Shown piece after piece: positions 47,482 through 56,595 of a stretch of 64,000 nt of DNA. The stretch is from Prevotella bivia DSM 20514 (GTDB lineage Bacteria; Bacteroidota; Bacteroidia; Bacteroidales; Bacteroidaceae). Where the stretch lies: NCBI RefSeq assembly GCF_000262545.1, contig NZ_JH660660.1, forward strand, positions 1,450,975 to 1,514,974, written 5' to 3'. Each line of letters starts with the position of its first letter. Position 1 is the stretch's first letter. The position numbers were made by a program, and so were the translations under genes. Under the pieces are notes generated by a model. The model saw only the letters and a list, made by a program, of their open reading frames with translations, ran no database searches and had not been told where the DNA came from.

Positions 47482-47507
47482 ACAAGCTTGTATTGCGCTC
47501 GCTTGCA

Positions 47508-47547
47508 CTATCTTTGCATAAGATAGGCTGCGCTCGGCAATATTCAA
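47508..47547 (+). repeat. 40-bp direct repeat, copy 2, likely also the sirtuin promoter
   Basis: Differs from copy 1 only at one base (GCGCTC instead of GCACTC). A TTG at 47488-47490, 18 bases before TATCTTTG (47509-47516), makes it a plausible promoter for the gene at 47613. The remaining gap 47240-47612 holds no gene. Confidence 0.7.
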
Positions 47548-47612
47548 CACGATTATTCCCTACTCACTTTACACTATCATTACTATACAACTAATCTAAA
47601 AAAGAGATAGAC

Positions 47613-48359
47613 ATGAATAAAAAAACAATCCTACCCAAACAGCAATCACTACCCCACCGTCAAAAAATAGTAGTATTTACAGGTGCTGGCATTAGTAAAG
47701 AAAGCGGTATGGAAACTTTCCGCGACCTTGATGGCTTATGGAAACGCTATGATCCTGCACAAATTGCAACTCCAGAAGGCTTTGCTGCTGACACAGAATT
47801 TGTACTCAACTTTTATAACGAGATGCGCAAAATGCTTATAGACATTGAGCCAAATCATGCGCACAAAATAGTAGCAGCACTTGAAGAATGGCACGATGTA
47901 ACGGTTATCACACAAAATATTGATGACCTACACGAGCGTGCTGGCAGCTCACATGTTATCCATGTTCATGGCGAACTTACAAAAGTAACTTCTTCGTACG
48001 ATTATCTTAATCCACGATATATTCAACCCTATCCACTAGACAAAGCTATTAAAGTGGGCGACAAAGCACTTGATGGTTCTCAACTTCGCCCTTATATTGT
48101 ATGGTTTGGCGAAAGCCTACCCGATCTTGGAGCGTGTGTACAGCGTATGCAACAAGCCGATTATCTCCTCATTATTGGCACATCGCTCACTGTTATGCCT
48201 GCAGCAGGATTAATCAATTATGCCCCTTTCAATATTCCTAAGTTTTGTATTGATCCTAACAATCTTATGTTACCATCAAACATTGAACATATTAAGGAAC
48301 CTGCCACACGAGGCATTGACATCTTCATAAAAAGACTACAAGCACTGCAACAAAAGTAG
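47613..48359 (+). CDS. SIR2-family NAD-dependent deacylase without zinc-binding cysteines
   Basis: A 248-residue sirtuin. The NAD-binding motifs are VFTGAGISKESGMETFRD (22-38) and TQNIDDLHERAGS (100-112). The catalytic His is His119 in HVHGEL, and WFGESLP and IIGTSLTVMPAAGLI complete the fold. The small zinc module normally has two CxxC pairs between the His and the WFGE part; here only LTKVTSSYDYLNP and following sequence are found, with no cysteines. This fits the atypical sirtuins of Bacteroidetes. The substrate, acetyl or longer acyl lysine, is not readable. Confidence 0.9.
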   Translation: MNKKTILPKQQSLPHRQKIVVFTGAGISKESGMETFRDLDGLWKRYDPAQIATPEGFAADTEFVLNFYNEMRKMLIDIEPNHAHKIVAALEEWHDVTVITQNIDDLHERAGSSHVIHVHGELTKVTSSYDYLNPRYIQPYPLDKAIKVGDKALDGSQLRPYIVWFGESLPDLGACVQRMQQADYLLIIGTSLTVMPAAGLINYAPFNIPKFCIDPNNLMLPSNIEHIKEPATRGIDIFIKRLQALQQK

Positions 48360-48367
48360 CACAAAAA

Positions 48368-48396
48368 AACCGCTAGCCTTTATAGGCGTAGCGGTT
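48368..48396. terminator. Bidirectional terminator between sirtuin and lipoprotein genes
   Basis: AACCGCTA (48368-48375) pairs with TAGCGGTT (48389-48396), with an inner GCCT/AGGC stem. An A-run is on the left and TTTTT on the right, so it can work in both directions. Confidence 0.85.
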
Positions 48397-48420
48397 GTCC
48401 TTTTTAGTTCGTCTACTAAA

Positions 48421-48603
48421 TTACTTAGCAGAGTCAGCAGCTGTAGTATCAGCAACAGCAGCAGTAGAGTCTGACTGTGTAGAGTCTGACATTGTAGTGT
48501 CAGTCTGTGTAGAGTCAGCGTTAGCAGCTGGCTTAGCGTTGTTACCACATGATGCGAAAGAGATAGCTGCGATAGCTACGAACATTAAAACTAATTTCTT
48601 CAT
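48421..48603 (-). CDS. Small Ser/Thr/Asp-rich lipoprotein
   Basis: A 60-residue protein starting MKKLVLMFVAIAAISFASCG, a clean lipoprotein signal. The mature part of about 40 residues is built from repeats like ADSTQTDTTMSDSTQ and ends TTAADSAK. I use ATG 48603 and not the upstream ATG at 48660, because the signal peptide then is N-terminal. It is probably a surface or periplasmic lipoprotein of unknown role; low complexity prevents family assignment. The gap from 48604 to 48993 holds no clear gene. Confidence 0.7.
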   Translation of the reverse strand: MKKLVLMFVAIAAISFASCGNNAKPAANADSTQTDTTMSDSTQSDSTAAVADTTAADSAK

Positions 48604-48993
48604 TTTTCTTTGCTTTTTAAATTCTGTAAAACAATCAATTTGTTTATTAAAACGTTGCAAAGTTAGATATTATTTTGATATGCCAAAAATATTTTAATAG
48701 TTTTTTTTACTTTCTAATGTAACATTTCCATAAAGTGCTGATATTCTGATAAATACAAACAACAAATAAATGTTAAAAATTAAGGAGATATCAAGAGAAG
48801 GAAGCATTATAGCCTCATCAGAAGTATTTGAGGTTACTGCTTACCCCACTTTTCACGGGTTAAAACTAAGTGCATCGTACCCTTTCTACATTATATATAT
48901 AAACAACATACCCAGCTTTAAACCACCAAAAGAAGCAAGCCTCCCTCTAATTCTTCCAAATCTTTATAACAACGTTATCTAGTATCTCCTTTT

Positions 48994-49023
48994 TTGCACT
49001 CTCCACTTTTTCCACTACCTTTG
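48994..49023 (+). promoter_or_regulatory. Textbook Bacteroidetes promoter before mtaB
   Basis: TTG (48994-48996), exactly 19 bases, TACCTTTG (49016-49023). The ATG at 49033 is only nine bases after the -7 element, so the mRNA leader would be a few bases at most. Confidence 0.8.
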
Positions 49024-49032
49024 CAAACAATT

Positions 49033-50388
49033 ATGATAGATTCAGCAGCATTTCAAGGCAAAACTGCCAAATTTTATACATTAGGGTGCAAACTCAACTT
49101 TTCTGAAACGAGTACTTTCGCACGTACATTATATAATATGGGCGTACATGAAGCAAAGAAAAGTGAGGTTGCCGACATCGTGTTGATCAATACTTGCTCC
49201 GTTACCGAAGTTGCCGACCATAAGTGTAGGCAAATTATCAACCGTATGGTACGCCAAAATCCTGGTGCTTTTGTGATCGTAACGGGGTGCTACGCACAAT
49301 TAGAGAGCGAAACTGTAGCAAATATAGAGGGTGTAAACCTAGTTTTAGGTAGCAACGAAAAGGCTAATCTTGTGCAATATCTTAGCGATGCATGGAATAA
49401 AGTAGAGGAAGTATCAACAGCAAATGGCGAAGAAAACAAGAAATATCACACCGTAAAAACAAAGGATATTACGACATTCCAAGCCAGTTGCTCGCGTGGT
49501 AATCGCACACGTTACTTCCTTAAAGTGCAAGACGGCTGCAACTATTTTTGCACTTACTGCACTATTCCATACGCACGTGGCTTCTCACGCAACCCCTCCA
49601 TAGCCTCACTCGTGAAGCAAGCAGAAGAAGCTGTGGCTGAAGGTGGACGCGAAATAGTACTAACAGGAGTAAACATTGGCGACTTTGGTAGAACCACAAG
49701 CGAGTCGTTTCTCGATCTTGTGAAAGCACTAGATAAGGTGGAAGGCATTGAGCGTTACCGCATCAGTTCCCTAGAACCCGACCTCATTGACGACGAGCTT
49801 ATAGCATATTGTGCCACCTCCAAACACTTTATGCCTCACTTTCATATTCCGCTACAAAGCGGATCAGACGAGGTTCTGAAGCTTATGCACCGCCATTACG
49901 ACCGTGCCTTATTTGCCAACAAGATAAATTTGATTAAGGAATATATGCCCAACGCTTTCATTGGCGTTGATGTGATGGTGGGTAGTCGTGGTGAGAAACC
50001 AGAATATTTTGAGGATTGTTACAACTTCCTCGATGCCCTTCCTGTTACCCAACTCCATGTATTCCCTTATTCTGAGCGACCCGGCACTAGTGCCTTGTCG
50101 ATACCATACGTTGTCGATCCACGCGAAAAGAAGCATCGTGCCAATCGTCTTTTGAAACTTTCCGACCAAAAAACGCAAGCTTTCTATGCACAACACATAG
50201 GACAAGAGGCTGATATTCTCTTTGAAAAAGCTGTACGTGGCAAGGCTATGCACGGCTTCACCGACAACTATATTCGTGTGGAGCTATCGCCAGCCGAAGC
50301 AAAGGACGAATACGATAACAAAATAGTACGTGTGCGCTTGGGCGATTTCAACTTTGACAAGACAGCACTTAAAGCCGAAATTATCTGA
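49033..50388 (+). CDS. mtaB: tRNA t6A37 methylthiotransferase MtaB
   Basis: A 451-residue radical-SAM enzyme that adds a methylthio group to t6A37 of tRNAs reading ANN codons. The N-terminal UPF0004 domain has TLGCKLNFSETST, LINTCSVTEVADHKCRQ and IVTGCYAQLE with three Cys for the second [4Fe-4S] cluster. The radical-SAM motif is VQDGCNYFCTYCTIPYARG (CxxxCxxC). HIPLQSGSDEVLKLMHRHY and a TRAM-like end follow. Start ATG 49033 lies just after the promoter; the TTG at 48994 is the -33 element. The stop overlaps the next gene's ATG by one base. Confidence 0.95.
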   Translation: MIDSAAFQGKTAKFYTLGCKLNFSETSTFARTLYNMGVHEAKKSEVADIVLINTCSVTEVADHKCRQIINRMVRQNPGAFVIVTGCYAQLESETVANIEGVNLVLGSNEKANLVQYLSDAWNKVEEVSTANGEENKKYHTVKTKDITTFQASCSRGNRTRYFLKVQDGCNYFCTYCTIPYARGFSRNPSIASLVKQAEEAVAEGGREIVLTGVNIGDFGRTTSESFLDLVKALDKVEGIERYRISSLEPDLIDDELIAYCATSKHFMPHFHIPLQSGSDEVLKLMHRHYDRALFANKINLIKEYMPNAFIGVDVMVGSRGEKPEYFEDCYNFLDALPVTQLHVFPYSERPGTSALSIPYVVDPREKKHRANRLLKLSDQKTQAFYAQHIGQEADILFEKAVRGKAMHGFTDNYIRVELSPAEAKDEYDNKIVRVRLGDFNFDKTALKAEII

Positions 50389-51449
50389 TGAAACGTATTG
50401 CTGTAGTAATCCTCAATTGGAATGGAAGGAAGATGCTCGAAGAGTTTCTCCCTTCGGTGGTAGAATATTCGCGCGAAGAAGCCGAAGTGATCATTGCCGA
50501 TAACGCATCGACCGACGACTCGTTAGCGTGGCTTGCTACCCATTATCCCCACCTTCGCACAATTGTACTCGACCAAAACTACGGCTTTGCCGATGGTTAT
50601 AATAAAGCGTTGGAGCAGGTTACAGACACTGATTATTATGTGCTGCTCAATAGTGATGTAGAGGTTACCCACCACTGGCTCACACCGCTACTTGAAGCTA
50701 TGGACACACATAAGGACATTGCAGCCTGCCAACCTAAGCTCCTTTCTTATCTTAACAAAGATGCCTTTGAATACGCGGGAGCTTGCGGAGGTTATATGGA
50801 TAAATACGGATACCCTTACTGCCGTGGAAGAGTGTTCGACACGGTAGAGGACGATAACGGACAGTATGACCATGCGCAAGAAATACTTTGGGCTACAGGG
50901 GCTTGCCTAATGATACGCCGTGAATACTATTGGAAGGCAGGCGGACTAGATGGTAGGTTCTTTGCACACAACGAGGAGATAGATCTTTGCTGGCGATTGC
51001 ATAACATGGGTAAGAAGATTTACTGTTTACCTGAAAGCACTGTGTATCACCTTGGTGGTGGAACCTTGCCTAAATCGAACCCCCGCAAAACTTTCCTTAA
51101 TTTCCGCAACAACCTCACAATGCTTTGGAAAAACTTGCCTGAACCCGATTTAAAGTCGGTTATGCGTATGCGTTTAATACTCGACTATGTAGCAGCCTTT
51201 CAGTTTTTGCTATTAAAACGCAGTTGGAAAGAGTGTAAAGCCATAATAGATGGGCGCAGAGCCTTTAAGCAATGGCGCCACGAGTTTCCACGCAACACAC
51301 AACAACGCATAAAGCCGCAGAAAGGAAACCGCATAGAAGGTCAAGACGATGAGCAGCTTGCTAACTTGCTACCTGATGGCAGAACCAACCTTTTCCTCCT
51401 AAAAGAATATTATTGGGGTAATCGCAAGCGGTTTAGCGATTTACCATAA
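50388..51449 (+). CDS. Family 2 glycosyltransferase (rhamnosyltransferase-like)
   Basis: A 353-residue GT-A enzyme. It has VVILNWNGRKMLEEFLPSV, the nucleotide-sugar Asp in VIIADNASTDDSLAWL, YYVLLNSDVEV (the DxD-like position) and GRFFAHNEEIDLCWRLHNMG, the C-terminal acceptor motif of WbbL-like transferases. Its start overlaps the mtaB stop (TGATG), so it is cotranslated. It probably builds a surface polysaccharide, but there is no polysaccharide cluster here. Confidence 0.92.
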   Translation: MKRIAVVILNWNGRKMLEEFLPSVVEYSREEAEVIIADNASTDDSLAWLATHYPHLRTIVLDQNYGFADGYNKALEQVTDTDYYVLLNSDVEVTHHWLTPLLEAMDTHKDIAACQPKLLSYLNKDAFEYAGACGGYMDKYGYPYCRGRVFDTVEDDNGQYDHAQEILWATGACLMIRREYYWKAGGLDGRFFAHNEEIDLCWRLHNMGKKIYCLPESTVYHLGGGTLPKSNPRKTFLNFRNNLTMLWKNLPEPDLKSVMRMRLILDYVAAFQFLLLKRSWKECKAIIDGRRAFKQWRHEFPRNTQQRIKPQKGNRIEGQDDEQLANLLPDGRTNLFLLKEYYWGNRKRFSDLP

Positions 51450-51476
51450 TGTGAACTACTCTTGAAAGGTAACAAA

Positions 51477-51534
51477 GGCTCTGTAGGAAAAAGTTGGGTA
51501 ATTCTCAATTGAATCATCTATTTCCTACTGAGCC
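51477..51534. other. Imperfect long inverted repeat after the glycosyltransferase gene
   Basis: GGCTCTGTAGGAAA (51477-51490) pairs with TTTCCTACTGAGCC (51521-51534) with one mismatch across a 30-base loop. Together with the hairpin at 51540 it forms a tandem structured segment between convergent genes. Confidence 0.5.
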
Positions 51535-51539
51535 GTAAC

Positions 51540-51590
51540 AAATAACGAAAGATGCTCTTTTATCTTTTAAAAGGGCATCTTTCGCTATTT
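51540..51590. terminator. 23-bp-arm bidirectional terminator
   Basis: The arms 51540-51562 and 51568-51590 pair nearly perfectly (one mismatch and one G-T pair) with a loop of five bases. A T-rich and an A-rich side serve both the glycosyltransferase and manA. Confidence 0.85.
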
Positions 51591-51627
51591 GATAGCCAAG
51601 AAACTAATTACTAATCAGCTCTTTACC

Positions 51628-52590
51628 TTATACAAAAGTTTCCAAGAACTTAATAGTTCCCTCTATTTTAAGATTTTTTACAGTAGCAGGTATCAAGATC
51701 GATTCGCCAGCCGAGAAAGAAATATGCTCACCATTTTCATCGGTAATTACTGCTCCACCCTTTAAGCCTACGAGGATCACAAACGAATCTAACTCGCTAT
51801 AATCGAGCTGCATTGGCTCGGTGAGATCGTAAACAGAGGTTGTAAAATAAGGACAAGACACTATCTCTACCCCCTCATCTTTCTTAGGCGTATAGCGTGT
51901 TTGATAGTCAGGATAAACGGTATAGTCTATACACTCAGCAGCCTGTTCGGTATGCAACTCACGCGTATGCCCTAAATCGTCCACACGCTTAAAGTCGTAA
52001 ATGCGATAAGTAATATCGCTAGTTTCCTGAATTTCAGCCAAGAAACAACCAGTACCAATAGAGTGGATACGACCAGCAGGCAAGAAGAAAACATCGCCTT
52101 CCTTTACCTTATATTCTGATAAAGCATCGGTAATAGTGTCGTTCTCCACCATTTCTTTATACTCTTCAGGGGTGATCTGCTGCTTTAGTCCTGTGCGAAG
52201 TGAGGCATTTGGATCGCTCTTCATCACATACCACATCTCTGTTTTACCACGCAGCTCGCCCTTAGCTTGTGCTTGTTCGTCGGTAGGATGTACCTGAATA
52301 GAAAGCTGTTCGCGCGCATCAATAAATTTTACTAGCAATGGGAAATCGTTACCAAAACGTGTATAATTAGCCTTTCCCACTAGGTCGGCCTTAAGATCGG
52401 CAACTAGTTCGTTTAGCTTTCTACCCTTATACTCGCCATTCGATACAACACTCTCATTGCCACGAACGCCAGATACTTCCCAACTCTCACCTACTCCGCT
52501 AGGAGCATTGTCTACATCCTTGAAAGGTGCAATCTTATTACCACCCCAAATAGTTTGCTTAAGGAGTGGCTGAAACTTTAATAATGTCAT
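51628..52590 (-). CDS. manA: Type I mannose-6-phosphate isomerase
   Basis: A 320-residue cupin that interconverts mannose-6-phosphate and fructose-6-phosphate. It has TIWGGNKIAPFK, VGESWEVSGVRGNES, QLSIQVHPTDEQA (zinc-binding Gln and His), GKTEMWYVM (zinc Glu) and FFLPAGRIHSIGTGCFLAEIQ with the third His. The short length is normal for the Bacillus/Bacteroidetes type. It is monocistronic and divergent from the TlpA-like gene. Confidence 0.95.
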   Translation of the reverse strand: MTLLKFQPLLKQTIWGGNKIAPFKDVDNAPSGVGESWEVSGVRGNESVVSNGEYKGRKLNELVADLKADLVGKANYTRFGNDFPLLVKFIDAREQLSIQVHPTDEQAQAKGELRGKTEMWYVMKSDPNASLRTGLKQQITPEEYKEMVENDTITDALSEYKVKEGDVFFLPAGRIHSIGTGCFLAEIQETSDITYRIYDFKRVDDLGHTRELHTEQAAECIDYTVYPDYQTRYTPKKDEGVEIVSCPYFTTSVYDLTEPMQLDYSELDSFVILVGLKGGAVITDENGEHISFSAGESILIPATVKNLKIEGTIKFLETFV

Positions 52591-52721
52591 TTCTTCTTAT
52601 TTATTTAGGCACTTATTCTTTTACCAAAATACGTATTTTATATAGATGCAAAGTTACAAAAATAAGCTATAAGATAGATGTACAACCCTACTAAATATTT
52701 TATAAAAGAATATAGGGGTAG

Positions 52722-52752
52722 TTGCATAAAAGCAGAAAAATGGGTAAATTTG
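52722..52752 (+). promoter_or_regulatory. Promoter of the TlpA-like gene
   Basis: TTG (52722-52724), 20 bases, TAAATTTG (52745-52752). The start codon is at 52859, leaving a leader of about 100 bases. Confidence 0.6.
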
Positions 52753-52858
52753 CATTTAATGTAGGTTGGAACTATTTCAAAAGCTACAATGCTCAAAATA
52801 CAATCCATCACAAAAACATGCAATTATTATAGGAATTAAAGCTGAGAAAGTTCGATAA

Positions 52859-54019
52859 ATGAATAATAAAACTACAATAAAGAAAATACTATATATCCCT
52901 TTATTCACCTTATTACTATTTATAAGTAATACTATCCAAGCGCAACATAACTTCAAGCTATCAGGAACTTTTACCGATGTTAAGAATGGCACTTTAATAT
53001 ATGAATATATCGTGCGAGGAAAAGAGCAAGAGGTTGTTACCAAAGAAACCCCTATTAAGGAAGGAAAATTTACGCTATTTGCCCAGCTCGATGAGGCTTG
53101 TGCTGCTACTTTACAAATAAAAGACCGACACCTATCTATCCTAAGCACCCTATTTGTACCAAACGAGGAGGCTGTGGTACATGGCGCAATTTCAAAGGAC
53201 TACAGCTTGACATGGAATGGTACTACCTTTTACCAACAATATGGTAAGGCAAAAACCTTTATGAAGGAATACGAAGAAGAGTTTGCACAAGCCGACCGAA
53301 CGATGTATAAAGGTATTAAAGCGGGTGGAGATGCTAATAAGTTGCGCAGAAAGAACATAGAGGCGCGCCGTGAGATAAACTATGCGAGAGGCATTGCTGC
53401 TGTGAAATATATTCGAGAACACATTAACGAAGAAGGTACGTTGGGCATCATAGCAAGTGCCAATGTAGATAGTATCCCAAAGCTACTTGCCATGTATCCA
53501 AAGGAAGTGAGAGAGGGAAGATTAAAAAAGGAAATAGCCTTGGGTATGGAATACTATAACGTCTTTGTAAAGGAACGTAATGCTGCTTACTATGCCAAGA
53601 ACCGCATAGAGATGCGACGACCAGCGTTGGAATTTAACCTGAAAGGACTTGATGGCAACCTTGTTACGCTTAATCAGTATAAAGGCAAGTTTCTCATCAT
53701 CGACTTTTGGGGATCATGGTGTACATGGTGTATAAAAGGGCTTCCTAAACTCAAGACATGGTACGAGCAACACAAAGAACAGGTGGAAATTATTGGTGTG
53801 GCTTGTAAAGACAATGATAACCAATGGCGACAGTCTATTCAGAAATATAGGCTTCCATGGCAGCATGTACGTAGCGAAGATGGGATCGCCGAACAAATAT
53901 ACAAAGTATATGGTTATCCATACAAAGTAGTGATCGACAGAAAAGGAACTGTTTTAAAAGCGTTTGCGGGCAATGATGCTGAATTTTTCTCCTATATGGA
54001 GAAGCTGCTGAAGAAGTAA
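52859..54019 (+). CDS. TlpA-type thiol-disulfide oxidoreductase with DUF4369 domain
   Basis: A 386-residue periplasmic protein. It has a signal peptide (YIPLFTLLLFISNTIQAQ), a DUF4369-like domain (FKLSGTFTDVKNGTLIYEYI, about 30-130), a helical middle part and a C-terminal thioredoxin fold (about 250-386) with the redox motif DFWGSWCTWCIKGLP (CTWC) and the cis-Pro region YGYPYKVVIDRKG. It should reduce or handle disulfides outside the cytoplasm. The spacer Cys-Thr-Trp-Cys differs from the usual CxPC. Confidence 0.92.
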   Translation: MNNKTTIKKILYIPLFTLLLFISNTIQAQHNFKLSGTFTDVKNGTLIYEYIVRGKEQEVVTKETPIKEGKFTLFAQLDEACAATLQIKDRHLSILSTLFVPNEEAVVHGAISKDYSLTWNGTTFYQQYGKAKTFMKEYEEEFAQADRTMYKGIKAGGDANKLRRKNIEARREINYARGIAAVKYIREHINEEGTLGIIASANVDSIPKLLAMYPKEVREGRLKKEIALGMEYYNVFVKERNAAYYAKNRIEMRRPALEFNLKGLDGNLVTLNQYKGKFLIIDFWGSWCTWCIKGLPKLKTWYEQHKEQVEIIGVACKDNDNQWRQSIQKYRLPWQHVRSEDGIAEQIYKVYGYPYKVVIDRKGTVLKAFAGNDAEFFSYMEKLLKK

Positions 54020-54093
54020 TATCGTTACGCCTAACTTCATCTTCGCCAACGGATAAACTCCACTTTATCCACCATTATCTCGCATTTATTTCT

Positions 54094-54101
54094 TATCTTT
54101 G
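54094..54101 (+). promoter_or_regulatory. -7 promoter element before holB
   Basis: TATCTTTG, 33 bases before the ATG at 54135. Confidence 0.5.
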
Positions 54102-54134
54102 TACCCTATCTAGTAGATAAAAACAGCAAGAAGA

Positions 54135-55289
54135 ATGATGAACTTCAACAGCGTAATAGGGCAAACTACCACAATACAACGACTGAAATCGCTCGTTGAG
54201 GAAGATCGTGTGCCTCATGCAATCTTATTCTCTGGACCAGAGGGAGCTGGCAAAATGGCACTTGCGATGGATTTTGCGTGCTATCTGCTCACAGAAGGAA
54301 AGCCAAAAGACGAAACCTCAATGTTTGGCGATAATGATACTTCACGCGATGAGGCTATGCTCCGTAAATGGGAACACCCTGACCTTCACTTCTCCTACCC
54401 TACGATTAAGTCGGCAGCTATGAGCAGCGAGCATCAGCCCATTAGTACCGATTATATAAAAGAGTGGCGTGAGCTGATCCTACAAGGCTCTTATTTCACT
54501 ATGGAACAATGGATGAAACTTATGAAAGCCACTACCCAGCAAGCCATTATCACAGGAGCAGAGGCTGACGAATTATCAAGAAAGCTAGCTTTAAAGTCGA
54601 GCCAAGGCGGCTTTAAGGTGGCTATAATATGGCGCCCAGAACGTATGAATCTCACCTCGGCAAACAAGTTTTTAAAACTTTTAGAAGAACCTCCATCGGG
54701 TACTATCTTCCTCCTAGTGAGCGAAGCACCAGAAGCACTGCTAGAAACCATACGCAGCCGAACACAGCGTATTGATGTAAAGCGCATTGACAACGCTGCC
54801 ATTGAACAAGCACTTGTAGAGCAACGAGGCATTGACGAGGAGATGGCGCATCGCATAGCGCGCCTTGCAAATGGTAATTGGCTAAAAGCATTAGAGACAA
54901 TGGATGTCGATAATGAGAATAAAAGCTTTTTAGCTCAGTTTCAAACATTGATGCGCCTTGTTTATCTGCGAAATCTAAAAGAGCTAAAAACATGGTCGGA
55001 CACGGTAAGTGGCTATGGTAGAGAGAAGCAGCGTCGTATGCTCGCTTACTTTATGCAGCAGGTGAGAGAAAATTTCATCTACAACTTTCGCCAACCTGAC
55101 CTCATCTATATGACCCTAGAAGAGGAGCAGTTTGCAAAAAACTTTGCACGCTTTATCAACGAAGCTAACGTAATAGAAATAAACGAGCTATTGGAGCGTG
55201 CCTACAGAGACATTCATCAGAATGCGAATGCTAAAATTGTTTTCTACGATTTGGCTTTAAAGATGATTGTACTCATTTTGAGAAAATAA
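54135..55289 (+). CDS. holB: DNA polymerase III delta-prime subunit
   Basis: A 384-residue clamp-loader subunit. It begins FNSVIGQTTTIQRLKSLVEE, then VPHAILFSGPEGAGKMALAM, a P-loop with Met in place of Ser/Thr, as is common in ATP-inactive delta-prime subunits. MNLTSANKFLKLLEEPPSGT and the SRC-like arginine region IRSRTQRIDV follow. The zinc module Cys residues of the E. coli type are not evident. It loads the sliding clamp. It heads a string with ricT and gldH, 52 bases from ricT. Confidence 0.92.
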   Translation: MMNFNSVIGQTTTIQRLKSLVEEDRVPHAILFSGPEGAGKMALAMDFACYLLTEGKPKDETSMFGDNDTSRDEAMLRKWEHPDLHFSYPTIKSAAMSSEHQPISTDYIKEWRELILQGSYFTMEQWMKLMKATTQQAIITGAEADELSRKLALKSSQGGFKVAIIWRPERMNLTSANKFLKLLEEPPSGTIFLLVSEAPEALLETIRSRTQRIDVKRIDNAAIEQALVEQRGIDEEMAHRIARLANGNWLKALETMDVDNENKSFLAQFQTLMRLVYLRNLKELKTWSDTVSGYGREKQRRMLAYFMQQVRENFIYNFRQPDLIYMTLEEEQFAKNFARFINEANVIEINELLERAYRDIHQNANAKIVFYDLALKMIVLILRK

Positions 55290-55341
55290 CAGATACAGAT
55301 TTACAATTATATATATATTCAAAACTCAGAAGAATTCATTG

Positions 55342-56595
55342 ATGGATTACAATAATATGAAATTTAAGGTTTGGCATGGCTGTTCTCGAGGACTCTGTAA
55401 AGAGGGCTGCGGACGCCAAGACAAACAACTTAACACTTATGACTGGCTTGCCGATGTTCCCGGCAATAGTTATAGCACCGACCTTGTGGAAGTGCAATTC
55501 AAAAATACGCGTAAGGGATATTACCATAATGTCAATCGCCTCGATTTGAAGAAAGGCGATATAGTAGCAGTGGAGTCGAATCCGGGACATGATATAGGTG
55601 TAGTTACGCTTACAGGCAGACTGGTTACCCTTCAGATAAAAAAGAATTCGGGTATCAAATCGCCTGAGGACATCAAACGTGTGTATCGTCTTGCTAAAGA
55701 TGTGGATATGGAGAAATACCATGAAGCAAAGGCACGCGAACACAACACTATGATAGAGAGTCGCCAAATAGCAAAAAGTCTAGGACTAAAAATGAAAATT
55801 GGTGATGTAGAATATCAAGGCGATGGCAACAAAGCTATTTTTTATTATATCGCAGATGAGCGTGTCGACTTCCGACAACTCATAAAAGACCTCGCTGCAG
55901 CCTTCCATGTTCGTATTGAGATGAAGCAAATTGGTGCACGCCAAGAAGCAGGGCGCATTGGTGGAACAGGACCTTGTGGCAGAGAACTTTGTTGTGCTAC
56001 ATGGATGAAGAACTTCTCTAGTGTTTCGACAACAGCAGCACGCTTTCAAGACATCTCCCCCAATCCTACTAAATTAGCTGGTATGTGTGCTAAGCTAAAA
56101 TGCTGTCTTAACTATGAAGTAGACACTTATATGGAAGCAGCCCGCAAACTTCCTAGCAAAGAAGTAGTATTACAGACAAAGGATACAGACTTCTATCTCT
56201 TCAAAGCTGATATTCTGAGCGGACAGTGCGCATATTCTACCGACAAAAACTTTCCTGCTAACCTCGAATACATCAGTGCTGAACGTGCTAAGGAAATTAT
56301 TGAGCTTAATCGTCGTGGAGAGCGCCCACTCTCATTATTAGAAAATGGTAAGGTAAAGCCTAAGAAGCCATCTTCCGACTTGCTAGCAGGTGCTGATATT
56401 AGCCGTTTCGACAAAGCAAAGAAAAAGAAACGACCTAACAATTCTCGAAATGAGAATCGTGGAGGCGAGAGCAAAGAGAGACAAAATGCACCGCAACGCA
56501 GAGAAAACCGTCCCTACCGCAATCAGCAACAACAAGGTCAGCGCAGAAACAATTATAATAACACTCCAAAGCAAGAAAATAGAGATGAGAAGTAA
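55342..56595 (+). CDS. ricT: RicT/PSP1-domain protein
   Basis: A 417-residue protein of the RicT (YaaT) family. The PSP1 domain covers VEVQFKNTRKGYYHNVNRLD to about 260, with the hallmark cysteines in GPCGRELCCATWMKNFSSVS and KLAGMCAKLKCCLNYE. An N-terminal CSRGLCKEGCG adds more Cys. The C-terminal 100 residues are charged, KKKRPNNSRNENRGG, and low in complexity. In Firmicutes RicT is part of an Fe-S complex stimulating mRNA processing; the function in Bacteroidetes is inferred. ATG 55342 is preferred over TTG 55339. The holB-ricT-gldH order is typical of Bacteroidetes. Confidence 0.93.
   Translation: MDYNNMKFKVWHGCSRGLCKEGCGRQDKQLNTYDWLADVPGNSYSTDLVEVQFKNTRKGYYHNVNRLDLKKGDIVAVESNPGHDIGVVTLTGRLVTLQIKKNSGIKSPEDIKRVYRLAKDVDMEKYHEAKAREHNTMIESRQIAKSLGLKMKIGDVEYQGDGNKAIFYYIADERVDFRQLIKDLAAAFHVRIEMKQIGARQEAGRIGGTGPCGRELCCATWMKNFSSVSTTAARFQDISPNPTKLAGMCAKLKCCLNYEVDTYMEAARKLPSKEVVLQTKDTDFYLFKADILSGQCAYSTDKNFPANLEYISAERAKEIIELNRRGERPLSLLENGKVKPKKPSSDLLAGADISRFDKAKKKKRPNNSRNENRGGESKERQNAPQRRENRPYRNQQQQGQRRNNYNNTPKQENRDEK

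Noticed and set aside
48770-48982. 70-codon frame between the small lipoprotein and mtaB
   Set aside because: There is no recognised domain, signal peptide, or promoter with good spacing, and the composition is A/T-rich filler. Not supported as a gene.
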